This document shows, one piece after another, positions 47,521 to 58,779 of a stretch of DNA of 64,000 bases. A model generated the notes under the pieces. It had not been told where the DNA came from and did not search any database. It saw nothing but the letters and a program-made list of their open reading frames with translations. Both the position numbers and the translations under genes were made by a program. Each line of letters begins with the position of its first letter. Position 1 is the first letter of the stretch. This stretch comes from Cynocephalus volans (lineage: Eukaryota > Chordata > Mammalia > Dermoptera > Cynocephalidae): positions 41,270,407 to 41,334,406 of the forward strand of contig NC_084463.1 of the NCBI RefSeq assembly GCF_027409185.1, read 5' to 3'.

Positions 47521-47816
47521 ATGAGGCAGAGTGACAGGTTTTGGGCTGCAGCCCTTTTCAGGCAGGGCTTCCTCCCTGCTGTGGGATCTGACCCTGCCAG
47601 AGGAGATATTGGCATGTGACCTTGTATATAAGGTTATGTTCATTTATGACTTGTTCATATATGAGTATATCTACGTGTACACACACACACACGTTATTCA
47701 CAAGTGGAAACAATGTGATAACAATTATTTTACCATTTAAGATTTTATAACCTTCCTGGCCTCTGGAATTTTGAGGAGGCAGCCTGAGCTTTGCAAAGGG
47801 AGGCGGTCATCTGAGG

Positions 47817-48126
47817 CAGCAATGTCCAGTAGAAATAAAACGTGATCCACGTGTGTAATTTTAAATTTTCTTGTAGCCGCATAAAAGAAAATCAAAAGAG
47901 ACAGATATAAAATTGATTGTAATAATTTGTTTAACTCCAAATATTATCATCTTAATATGTGAGCAATACGAAAATATTAATGAAGTATTTCCTTTTTCTG
48001 GTACTAAATCTTCAAAACTCGCTGAGTATGTTATGCTTTCAGCACATGTCAATTCAGACCATCCACATGCCAGGTGCTCAGTAGCCACACGTGGCCAGCA
48101 GCTGCCACGTTGCAAGTGCAGCTCTG
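47817..48126. mobile_element. hAT-type DNA transposon remnant (MER5/Charlie-like)
   Basis: Left end GCAATGTCCAGTAGAAATAA and right end CAGTAGCCACACGTGGCCAG are the familiar ends of non-autonomous hAT elements, with an AT-rich core between them containing AATTTTAAATTTTC. Non-coding. Confidence 0.65.
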
Positions 48127-48129
48127 AGA

Positions 48130-48800
48130 GCTCTGATGTTCCTGATATCAGGGGGTGAAGGAACTGAAACCCCCTTCTAGGTAAGAGGTGAGGGAACACC
48201 TGCTTCCCACCAACATCTCTCCTCAGGCCCAAGGGTGGGAGAGGTGGTGCCCAGACAGACAGCAGAGGGCTGCAAGCAGGAAGGGTCTAAGGAGAAACCA
48301 CTGCTTGCCATCTGCTGCTTGGTGTGGGCCCATTTACCTTCCTAATGATCAGACAGCAATGCAATAAAAATGGGTCCCAGAACGAAGAAACACCGTGTTC
48401 TAAGATCTATCCACGCCTTTGTCCCTCTGAGTTTGGATTTGGAGGGGAAAGATTAAAGGCAAACTTCTTAATTTACTATTTGTTCTTGGCCATAGGGGAT
48501 TACCCAAGGGTCAGGATATGAATAAACATCTTAGAATGTTAAAACCTATCTGATGATGCCAAGAATGAACTTGTAGTACCTTAAAACAAAAGAAAACACT
48601 GCTGAGTTTAGAAGTTTTGTGCAAATATGTAATATTTAGAAACTTTAACAATGTATAACATTCATATTAAAATATATGCACAAAGCATTCACGTAAAGCT
48701 CTATGCATTACTTCAAAGGGAACCCACTTGTGTAACCACCAAATAGAACCAGCCTGACTCATGCATCTCAACAATCACTTTCTCCCACCCTCCTCCCCAA
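48130..48800. other. No gene recognised
   Basis: Mixed then AT-rich sequence; no coding or named repeat seen. Confidence 0.3.
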
Positions 48801-48809
48801 AGTAACCAA

Positions 48810-50217
48810 AATCTTAACAGCTAACAGTAGAGATCAACTCTGTCTTTTATACAAGTGTTTTCTTAATGAGCATTTTAAACATACAAAATAAACAAAATAG
48901 TATAATAGACCTGTCACCCAGCCTCAACAGCTAAGCATGTGGCACTTTGCTTTCACCTATACTTCAACCCAATCTCCACCCCTACAATTTTACATACATT
49001 TTAAAAAATTGAAACATGATTGTACATATTTGTGAGTTACAGAATTGAATATCAATAACTGTGTACAATATGTGATGACAAAATCAACATAATTAGCACA
49101 TTTATATTATAAAATATATTCTTTGTCTGTTAACCAGTTTCATGCTAAAGCTCCTCCCTCCTCCCCCTTTCAAGCCTCTAGTAACCACAATCCTGTTCTC
49201 CTGAAAGATGAGCACATTATTGTAATTGTTTTCTTCTTTTTCTTTTATATTTATTAATTTTTTTATTAGCTCCCACTTATAAGTGAGCATAGGCATTATT
49301 TCTTTTTCTGTGCCTGGCTTATTTCATTGAACAAAATTTTCTCCAGGCTCATCCAGGCTGCAGCGAATGACAGAAGTTCATTCTTTTCTATGGCTGAGTA
49401 GTATTCCATTGAGCATATATGCCATATTTTTCTTATCCAGTTGTCCGTTGATGGAAATTTAAGTTGATTCCAACTCTTGGCTATTGTAAATAGAGCTGTG
49501 ATAAACATGGGAGTGCAGGTATCTTTTCAACATGATGATTTCCATTTTGGGGGGTATATACCCTGCTAGATCATCAGGCAGTTCTATCTGTAGTTGTTTC
49601 AAGAACCTCCATACTATTTTCCATGGTGGCTGCACCAATTTATAGTTCCACCAACAGTGTAGAAGGGTTACTCTTTCTCTGCTGCCTTGCCAACATTTCT
49701 TATTCTCTGTCTTTTTGATGATTGTCAGACTAACTGGTTTTGCTTTGCATTTCCATGATGATTAGTGCTGTTGTGCATTTTTTCACGTACCTGTTGGTTA
49801 TCTGTATGTCTTCCTTTGAGACATGTCTATTCAGCTCCTTTGCCCATTTTTTAAAAGATGGTTTGCTTGTTATTTTACTGTTATTTCAGTTCATTTTATA
49901 TTCTGGATATTAATACCTTGTTAGATGTAAAATTTTTGTTGACTTTGGTATATGGCAGGAGGTACAGGTCTAGTTTTATTCTTCTAACATGGATATCCAG
50001 TTATGCCAGCATCATTTATTGAAGAGGCAGTCCTTTCCTTAATGTGTTTACTTGGTGCCTTCCTCAAAGATCAGTTGACTATAAACATGAGTTAATTTCT
50101 CAGTTCTCTATTCTGCTTCATTGGTCCCTCTGTCCATTTTTATACCAGTGGCATGCTGTTTTGGTAATTATAGCTTTATAGTACAATTTGAAGTCAGGTA
50201 GTGCAATACCTCTGACT

Positions 50218-50260
<43 letters not shown>

Positions 50261-50325
50261 TGTTCTCAGGATTGCTTTGGGTATTCGGGATCTGTTCTTG
50301 TTCCATGGAACTCTCAATTCTATCA
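48810..50325 (-). mobile_element. L1 LINE remnants, minus strand, with TTTA expansion
   Basis: Minus-strand L1 3' UTR and ORF2. The 70-codon frame 49296-49508 (MFITALFTIAKSW..., then MEYYSAIEKNELL) is the common L1 3' region, and ORF2 blocks continue to about 50215. A TTTA microsatellite (50217-50261) has expanded within the ORF2 region, after which L1 sequence continues briefly (TCAGGATTGCTTTGGGTATTC). Confidence 0.8.
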
Positions 50326-50668
50326 CCTTTTCTCCAACCCAACACACACACAGGCTAACTACATGAGGAGATGATACATTACATAGCCTGATCATGGTGA
50401 TCATTTCAAAATGTATACATACATCAAAACAACATATTGTCCTCCTTGAATGTACATATTTTTTTTGTCAATTATACCACACTAAACCTGAAAAAATTAA
50501 AATAAGCATAAACAACCCAACAGGTTCTTATGTTAAAATTTATATATTACAAATATATGTAGGCAACTAGACTTGTATCTTGGGGACTGGGAAGGATTCA
50601 TGCGAAAAACATAATTTTAAAAATATTCATAACTTTTAGTAGCTAAGATTTTAAATGTCTAGTATTTT
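50326..50668. other. AT-rich sequence, nothing recognised
   Basis: No coding. It ends in the target duplication of the following SINE. Confidence 0.3.
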
Positions 50669-50835
50669 TTTTTCTTTTAAAAGATGACCGGTAAGGGGAT
50701 CTTAACCCTTGACTTGGTGTTGTCAGCACCACGCTCACTCAGTGAGCTAACTGGCCATCCCTATATGGGATCCGAACCCGTGGCCTTGGTGTTATCAGCA
50801 CTGCATTCTCCCGAGTGAGCCACGGGCCGGCCCCC
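50669..50835 (-). mobile_element. tRNA-Ile-like dimeric SINE (CYN-type), minus strand
   Basis: On the minus strand it starts GGGCCGGCCCGTGGCTCACT, has a first B-box GCCACGGGTTCGGATCC and a second half with CAAGTCAAGGGTTAAGATCC, then an A-rich tail. A 16-bp target duplication, AAATGTCTAGTATTTT, flanks it at 50653-50668 and 50836-50851. It is the best-preserved copy in the window. Confidence 0.93.
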
Positions 50836-50851
50836 AAATGTCTAGTATTTT

Positions 50852-51600
50852 AAAGGTTGAAAAGATAGATGGAAGCTTCGCAGGAGAATGGAGAAGAGCT
50901 AAGAAGATAATATCCAAAAAGCAAATTACAATTCCCTGCAAAAAATTACATCTAGAAAAGAGAAAATATCCCATGAAATTATAAAATGATGTGCATTTGA
51001 CAAAGACAAAAAAAAATAACAACTTAAATTGAAAGAGAGACCATTTCTCCCATCAGGAAGTTAAACTACATTCTATCAAATATACAATATGTTCACATGT
51101 GGAGCTTCACATGTTGTGGATGGGTTGTAAATAAGCCTGGACCATTCTATTGAAATGGAGATGTATGGCCAGTTCCATGGTGGTGTGACGAGTTCAGTTG
51201 CTCTGCTGCTCACAAAATGGTCCCACATATGGAGTTTAATGATCTATGATTGCTTTCTTTAAATGTTTATTAAATTTAACTTGGATTTGTGTTTTGAAAG
51301 TTGTCTGATGAGAAAATGTAGCATATGCCAGGGGGCTTAGAACCTGGGTTCATGCACAGTTTGATCTCCCACTGCCTCACTGGCATGGGTCTTGGCCCCC
51401 TGCTCTTCTGTAACCTGGTGCTAATAAGCCTTTCCTTTCCCCCCTTTGTTCATGACTGATGCTGCCCTCAGCTCCAGGCAATGTCTGGGTGCGGGCACAC
51501 TGACTGTTGGGGTCATTTGTGCACATCTTTCATGGCATCATGTGGAGGGCCATGATGGCTTCTCACCTAAGTCAGAATCTACATTTTTGTGTTCCCACTA
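50852..51600. other. No gene recognised
   Basis: AT-rich, with short frames only. Confidence 0.3.
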
Positions 51601-51659
51601 TTAAATGCTTAATAATTCATGAACAAGTTGCTCTACCTGGGGCCTCCACCTTGTTCTTA

Positions 51660-52279
51660 CTTTTTTAGCTTCGTAAGGTGTAATGTTGGGCTGTTTATTT
51701 TGAGTTTTTCTTCTTTCCTGATGTAGGTGTTACAACTTCCCTCTTAAAACTGCTTTCAGTGTATCCTATAGGGACAGGGATATTGTTTTCATTTTCTATT
51801 GTCTCCAGGAATTTTCTTATTTCCTTTTTATTTTCTTTCTTGATCATTCATTGATTTGGAGCATATTGTTTAATTTCCATGTATTTCTTATGGTTTCTAG
51901 TAACCCTTTTGTTATTGATTTCTAGCTTTATTCTAATGTGGTTAGACAAGATAGTAGGTATAATTTCAATTTTACAAAAATTTGTTAGTACTTGTTTTGT
52001 GTCCTATCATGTGGTCTGTTCTAGAGATTGTTTCATGTGCCATTGAGAATATGTATTCTGCACCTGTTGGATGATATATTTTGTAAATGTCTATTAAAGT
52101 CAGTCAGTCCATACTACAGGTCAATTCTAAGGTTTCCTGGTTAAGTTTCTGTCTGGATGATCTGTGTTTGGCTAAAAGTGGGGTATTAAAGTCTGCAAAT
52201 ATTAATGAGTTTAAATCTATGTCACCTGTTAGGTCTAATAGTAATTTGTCATATAACTGGGTGCTCCAAAGTTAGGTGT
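51660..52279 (-). mobile_element. L1 ORF2 remnant, left of the MaLR insertion
   Basis: Minus-strand ORF2 sequence (AGTGTATCCTATAGGGA, TTTGTTATTGATTTCTAGC, TGAGAATATGTATTCTGC). It breaks off at 52279 where the MaLR element begins and resumes at about 54749. Confidence 0.8.
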
Positions 52280-54748
52280 TGATGGAGTTTGGATGTGTTG
52301 TCCCCTCCAAAACTCATGTGGAAATTTGATCCTCAATGTGGCAGTGTTGGAAACTGATTGAGTCATGGGGACAGGTCCCTCATGAATGGATTAATGCTCT
52401 CCCTGGGGGAAGGTGGATTAATGAGTGAGTTTTCACTCTATTAGTTCCCATGAGAGCTCATTGCTTAAAAAGACCCTGGCCCCTTATCTCTCTCTCTTGC
52501 TTCCTTTCCCCATGTGATCTGCTTGTACCCCCAGCTGCCTGCCACTTTCCACCATTAGGAGAAGCAACCTGAGGCCTTTGCCAGATGCAGCTGTCCCAGA
52601 ATCATAAGCCAAATAAACCTCTTTCCTTTATAAATTACCCAGCCTCAGTTATTTCTGTTATAGCAACACAAAACAGACTAAAACAGAAAATTGGTACTGA
52701 GGAGTGGGGTGTTGCTAAACAGATATCTGAAAATGTGGATGCAGCCTTGGATCCGGGTAATGGGCAAAGGTTGGAGGAGGTTGGAAGACTTAGAAGAAGA
52801 GAAAAAGACGAGGGAAAGTTTGGAATGTCTTAGAGACTTATGTGATGGTGAGCAAAATGCTGATAGAAATATGGACAGTAAAGGTCATGTGGATGGTGAG
52901 GTCGCAGGTAGAAATGAGGAATGTATTGAGAATTGGACAAAAGATAACCCTTGCTACATCATACCAAGGAACCTGGCTGCATTGTGTCCATGCCCTTGGA
53001 CTTAGTGGAAGTTGCAACTTAAGAGTTGTGAACCAGAGCATTTGGCCAAAGAAATTTCCAAGCAGCAAAGCATGAAGGAAGATGCATGGTTGCTTTGAAG
53101 AGCCTATTCTTACTTATGGTGGCAAAGTCATGATGTAAAGCCAGAATTTTAAAGGGAAGCAGAGCATAAAGTTTTGGAAAATTTGCAGCCTGTCCATGCA
53201 GTAAAGAAGTAGAGAGCCAGCTTTGCACAGTGGCAGTATCGTAGCCAATGAGGTTTATCCGAGGCACGATTATTGCTAATTGAAAGAAGTAGAGAGCCAG
53301 AGAACAATGCAAGGGTGAAGCAGATAAACTGGTTGCTAAAGACATTATCTTGGCAGTGAGGCATCCAGATGCTAATAGTGGAGAAAATGAGAGGAAAGCC
53401 CTGCAGGCATTTCAGAAGTCTGGAAGCATGCCCCACACATCACAGACCCTGAGGCCTAGAAGGACTGAGTTATCCTGGAGGATAGACCTGGGGCGCAGCT
53501 GCCCTTGGGATCCTGCTCCCTGTATCCCACCTGCTCTAGCTGGAACAGCCCCAAGTGTGGTCTGTGCAGCAGCCCTGGAGAGTAGAGGAAACCTTTGTGG
53601 TGTCCATGCTGTGTTAAGTGTGCAGCCGGCGGGACGTGAGAGCCGTGGAGTCATGGCAGCCTCCACCCAGATTCCAGAGGATGTATAGAAAAGCCTGGAA
53701 GTCCAGGCAGAGACCTACCACAGGAGCAGAGAGACCAGAGGCCATCTACTAGAGCAATGCCAAGCAGAAAAGTGGGGTTGGAGCCCCCACAGAGAACCCC
53801 CACCAGGGAAATGTCTAGTAGAACCAGTGCAGCAGGGCTGCTGCCTTGACCCCAGAACTTCAGGGCCACTGGCAACATGCAACGCAATCCTGGAAAGGCT
53901 ATAGGCACCAGTGTGTTTCACTGGGCTGTGCCTGGCAGAGCTGTGGGAACAAGGCTGCCTGATGCCCTTTTGTGCCCAGGATGCAGGGCTTGGAATCAAA
54001 GAACATTATTTTGTAGCTTTAAGATTTAATGCCTGCCCTGCTGGGATTCGGACTTCTCTGGGACCTGTTTTTCCTTTCTTTTAGCCTGTTCCTCCCTATT
54101 GGAATGGGAAAGTGTACCCATTGCCTGTTCCACAATTGTATCTTGGCAGTAGATAAATTTGGTTTTGATTTTCAGGGCCACAGCTGGAAGGACTTTTGCT
54201 TTTGTTCTCAGAGGAGACTTAGGAAATTTAAGTTGGTTTTGGAACAAGCTAAGACTTTTGGGACTATTGGGATAGAGTGATTGTATGTTGTATGTGAGAG
54301 TGACATTAGTTTTGGGGGGCCAGGGGCAAAATGATGGAGTTTGAATGTGTTGATGAGTTTGGATCCCCTCCAAAACTCATATGGAAATTTGATCCCCAAT
54401 TTGGCAGTGTTGGAAACTGATTGAGTCATGGGAGCAGAACTCTCATGAATGTATTAATGCTCCCCCTGGGGGAGGGGGCATTAATGAGTGAGTTCTCGCT
54501 CTATTAGTTCCCACGAGAGCTCATTGCTTAAAAAGACCTTGGCGCCTTATCTCTCTCTCTTGTTTCCTGTCGCCATGTGATCTGTTTTTACCCACTGGCT
54601 ACCTGCCACTTTCCACCATGAGTAGAAGCAGCCTGAGGCCTGTGCTAGAAGCAGCTGTCTCAGAATCATAAGCCAAATAAACCTCTTTCCTTTATAAATT
54701 ACCCAGACGCTGATATTTGTGTTATAGCAACACAAAATGGACTAAAAT
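52280..54748 (+). mobile_element. Complete MaLR element with two LTRs
   Basis: LTRs at 52280-52685 (406 bp) and 54332-54748 (417 bp) both start TGATGGAGTTTG and end in a CACAAAA...GACTAAAA block. Both contain TTTATAAATTACCCAG near the 3' end. The 1.65-kb interior has no long frame, as expected for a non-autonomous MaLR, and ends in a purine-rich GGGGGGCCAGGGGCAAAA before the 3' LTR. Flanks GGTGT and GGTCT form a 5-bp duplication with one change. The 3' LTR has an extra 12-base near-repeat (GAGTTTG...) near its start. It lies in a minus-strand L1. Confidence 0.85.
53203..53300 (+). pseudogene. Truncated U4 snRNA retrocopy, no tail
   Basis: About 67 bases matching the 5' half of spliceosomal U4 snRNA (GCAGTATCGTAGCCAATGAG; GATTATTGCTAATTGAAA) are bounded by an 18-bp direct repeat, AAAGAAGTAGAGAGCCAG, at 53203-53220 and 53283-53300. 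The first two U4 bases overlap the left repeat and the last three overlap the right one. Compared with human U4 from memory, I see two differences, both at CpG sites. There is no poly(A). It is a fragment with no Sm site or 3' half and cannot be functional. It sits in the MaLR interior, so it is younger than that element. Confidence 0.93.
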
Positions 54749-55020
54749 GGGTCTGTATATACTTTCTTGTTGAATTGATCTTTTTAGCATTATATAATAA
54801 CCTTCCTGATCTTTTCTATTTTGAAGTTTCCTAGGCTTGAAGTATATATTATCTGAGATAAGCATAGCTGCTCCTGCTCTTTTTTGGTTTACATTTCGAT
54901 AAAATATGTTTCCATCCCTCCACATTCTGACAGTGTGTATCTTTATAGGTGAGGTAAGTTTTTTTGCACTTTATATTGTGGATTCTTGCTTTATAATCCA
55001 TTCAGCCACTTTGTGTATTT
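54749..55020 (-). mobile_element. L1 ORF2 remnant, right of the MaLR insertion
   Basis: Continues the minus-strand ORF2: TATAATAACCTTCCTGATC, CATAGCTGCTCCTGCTCTTTTTTGG and CCATTCAGCCACTTTGTGTA. It is then interrupted by another L1 end at about 55020. Confidence 0.8.
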
Positions 55021-55505
55021 TATTTTATTAATTTATCGATATACAATGTAGTGCTATTTGTGTTCCTTTACCAATTCCTCTCTTTTCCCTCTCCCCCTCC
55101 CCCATCAACGTTATCTGTTCACTTAACAGGTTCAAGGAATTGTTGTGATTGTTGTGTCTTCTTCCCCGCCAACCCCTGCCCACTGTTTGTTTATTAATTG
55201 ATTGATTGATTTTTAGCTTCCACAAATTAGTGAGAACATGTGGTATTTCAATTTCTGTGCCTAATTTATTTCACTTAATATAATTTTTTCTAAGTCCATC
55301 CATGTTGCTGCGAATGGTAGCATTTCATTCTTTTTATAGTACAGTAGCATTTCATTGTGTAGACATACCACATTTTCCTTATCCACTCATCTGATGATGG
55401 ACATTTGGGCTCGTGCAACTCTTGTCTATTATAAGTAATGCTGCAATAAACATTGGAGTACAGGTATCCCTTTGACATAATTATTTCTATTCCTCTTATT
55501 ATATT
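55020..55505 (-). mobile_element. L1 3' end nested in the older L1
   Basis: Minus-strand L1 3' UTR to ORF2 end (CCCTCTCCCCCTCCCCCAT; TTCACTTAATATAATTTTTTC; TCCATCCATGTTGCTGCGAATGG). The surrounding ORF2 resumes at about 55510 (GGCATTCAATCCATTTATATTTAG), so this is an L1-in-L1 insertion. Confidence 0.7.
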
Positions 55506-56235
55506 GTAATTAAGGCATTCAATCCATTTATATTTAGGGGTATTATTGATATACATGGAGTTGTTACTGCCATTTTATTATTTTTTTCTGGTGATTTTGT
55601 AGGTTATTTTGTCCTTTTTCCCATACTTACTGTCTTCCTTTGTGGCAAAGTGGTTTTCTCTAGCATTACATTTTGATTTCTCGCTATTTTTAGTATGTCT
55701 CTTAAGCTTTTGTGTTGTGGTTACCATGAGGCTTACAAAAATCATGTTACAGAATTTTATTAGAGTAGTAACAACAAAAACATAGCAAACTCTATGCTTT
55801 GTTGGATTCCTTTGCTGGAGACATATTTATCTGTTCTTCAATCTTTTACTTTTACTGCTTGTAATAAATACAGGACGCTTTTTCTAAGGAAATCATGCAA
55901 TAAAAATGAGAAAAAAGGATTCTGAATTGCAAAACTTTATTTAAAAAGAGTAAAGCTTTACTTTAGTGCTCAAAATATAATTCTGGGTATAAAAGATCCT
56001 GTGGAATTCAACTTAAAATCCTCAAAAATAAATGAGTTCAGCAGTGTAGCAGGTTATGACGTCAATGTAAAAAAATCAATTGTATTTCTATATACTAGCA
56101 ATAAACATTCTGGAAACATAACTAAAAAAGTGATACCATTGAAAATAGCATCAAAAAAATGAAAAACTCTGGAAAAAAATTTAGGAATGCAAGTGTTCTA
56201 ATTTTATACTGAAAACAACCGAATGTAATGAAAGA
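55506..56235. mobile_element. L1 ORF2 remnants (minus, then plus)
   Basis: About 55506-55900 continues the minus-strand ORF2 (GGTATTATTGATATACATGG; TTTGTAGGTTATTTTGTCC). About 55920-56235 is a + strand ORF2 fragment (TTGTATTTCTATATACTAGCAATAAACA; ATTGAAAATAGCATCAAAAAAATGAAA-type block). Confidence 0.65.
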
Positions 56236-56523
56236 ACAAAAACACAAATTTTAAAATGGAATAATGACTTGGATATTCCCCTACCAGCAGTTCACTGTAA
56301 TTTTTTAGAGCCCAGTGTTGTTAGGAGTGATGGTACCTTGTACTTGGTCATCAGAGTTGAGGTGGAGAAGAGGTGATAGAACTGAGAAACATGTGAGAGC
56401 CAAAAACAAATGAACAAAAATCACATATTTGTGTGACTATGAGAGGATCCTGGACCAACCTGTTTTCCAAATATCTAGATTGCAATACTTGGAAAACCTT
56501 TGTTGATAGTTATGAGAAGAAAG

Positions 56524-56575
<52 letters not shown>

Positions 56576-58770
56576 GATTTCCCCCAGTTTTTCATTTTTT
56601 TTGTGTGTTGTTTATTGACTTTGTTTTTGTTGCAAGAGCAGGAAAGCATTTTGTGTTTCAGGAGTCAAGTTTGAGAAACATCAGATGACCAAGAATAGAA
56701 CTCATGAAATATAGATAAGATCTGGATGAAGCGAGGATAAAATTCAGAACCAGCATGCATCTTTGAGCACAGGTGATGCTGTCTAGCAAGAGAACACCAA
56801 TAAGAACAAATACCAAGTCTTGGACATGGGGTCATTTAAACTTTTAATTTTGAACTCCCTATGTGGACTAAAAAGAAGGGCAAGAGAGTGTGAAGAGAAA
56901 ACAGGGACACCAGTGTTACCGAAACCAAGGAGAAATTTCAATGGCTACTGAGAAGTATATAATAAGTCGAGGACTAAGGAGTGTCTTCTGGTTGGAGACA
57001 GGAAGCCATTGCTGACCTGAATGAGCTTCAATTAAGTCCTCCATACTCCCATGAGGAGCATACCATGAAGAACGCCACTTCTTGACATTGGCTTTTTTTT
57101 TTTTAACCAAAATTATGAATAAGGGTTCCATTTCCATCTCTAGCATTTGAGCGCAAACTTTGCTCCAGCCATTGTGGATACAACTGCCACAATGTTGTTT
57201 CTGCTCTCCACCTTACTTACAAGGGCCTAAAAAATACAGTAACTAAGACTATTTTAAGGTTTTAAAATATTTTCTCAAGGAAACTAGACTGGTATGGAGG
57301 TACTCAAAGTCATACGATTTTATAACTATCTGTAGGAAAAAAATCTTCAGCAAACATCATTATTTCTTAAAAGGACTGCAGCAGCCCTAATACAATCAGG
57401 AACAATACAGGTTAAGTACAATAACTAATCAATCAACACAGTCCTGGAATTCCAAGTTAATATAAAATCACAAACAAATTAATGTGTTTTTAGATGACAG
57501 CTACCTTGTTACAAAAGGCACACTCATGAACCTGAAGAGAAACCAGATGGGTAAAACACTATCTCTTCTTCAGAAACTTAACCCATGCAGTTATGGGAGT
57601 GTAGTCTATAGGAGGAAAAGTATTGGTGTTCAGTGGGGAAATGGAGTCTCTTCAATTTTAAACTTTATCATTGTTGTGTTGGAGGACCTTTGATGTCAAT
57701 TTAGATAAATTAGTTAAAAATGACAGAAAAGCCCTGAGTCAAAGAAAATATTTGTAAACTGTAACTTCCTGTCTGAACAAAATGACAAGAACCATTTTTC
57801 CTCCTCTTATCTACTACATTCAACTATAAACTATGGAATTTACCTAAGAAACACCCACAGGAGTACTCTGGAAGGCTGTAGAAATAAATAAACAACAGAG
57901 TGCCAGGATGTCATTATACTCTCACCAATCAGGAGAAGGAGACCCTCCTGATGTTTTCCAGAATGTGGCAACAGAAGGTAGTCAGGTAGGGTCATTTATC
58001 CCTAGACTCAACCTGACTTCTGTGACAACAAATACTGACTACATTCCTGTTCCCCAAGCCCAGCATGACCTGAGCAAGATACTCAGAGCCCTGGGGGCAA
58101 TTAGCAGACAGTGAGTCTGTTCTCTTTTTTCACCTATAGATGCTAAGGCAACCAGGCAGCTCCTGCAATGACCCACCACAACCAGTGAATTATTCCAGGA
58201 AGATGTACATTCACATGTATGTCATAAGTTACTATTCCTTCCTCCAGCGCTTTAGGAGAAATATGCTTGGGGACTGTGGACATTGTCCCTATGTAAAAAG
58301 CTCACAGATTATGAAATCTGTTCCCAGAAAGCCTGACTTGTTGGGGTAGGATTGAGAAGTGCATGGACCCAGGAACACTAACCTCTGGGAGAATCTGCTC
58401 CCACCATCTCTGACATACTAGCAGAGTCATTCATTCTGCTGTTGTCACTCTCTGCAGCTCATGTCTTTGCTCTGAGACTCAGGGATGGTGTTTTTACACT
58501 GTTTGAAAAATAGCACAGCCCAGCTGTGAAGAGCAGAGATGCCAAGCCTGAGAAAAGAGAAAAATGGCACGTAGGGACCTTGGAAGCCTATTCATACTCC
58601 GTTTTCAAAAAAGGGCTTCTGAAAGACCAGTAGGCCAGCTCTGATTGGATAATCCTGTTAGTGGCCATCAGCCAATGAGAAAATAATATATTGAGACTCT
58701 TCCAAGAGTAAATGTCAAAGACCTCCACCTACAGCATATTCATCTTCAGAGTTCATTTTCATGTTTTTCA
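56236..58770. other. Intergenic DNA with a CA microsatellite; no gene supported
   Basis: No recognised coding. A run of about 23-24 CA units occupies roughly 56526-56573. A short T run (57093-57103) is nearby. The 68-69-codon + frames at 57908-58114 and 58140-58349 have ordinary composition but no recognisable match. Confidence 0.4.
56526..56573. repeat. CA dinucleotide microsatellite
   Basis: Uninterrupted CA repeat of about 23-24 units. The length and purity suggest it is polymorphic. Confidence 0.97.
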
Positions 58771-58779
58771 ACTTTTCTT

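Noticed and set aside
47119..47643. 174-codon minus-strand frame over the CpG-rich segment as a protein
   Set aside because: The region matches a non-coding zinc-finger first exon and promoter; the frame is a by-product of high GC.
53219..53285. Functional U4 snRNA gene
   Set aside because: It is only the 5' half, flanked by a target duplication and without the usual upstream promoter elements.
56433..56688. Proteins across 56433-56688 with long Thr-His or Cys-Val runs
   Set aside because: They are translations of the CA microsatellite.
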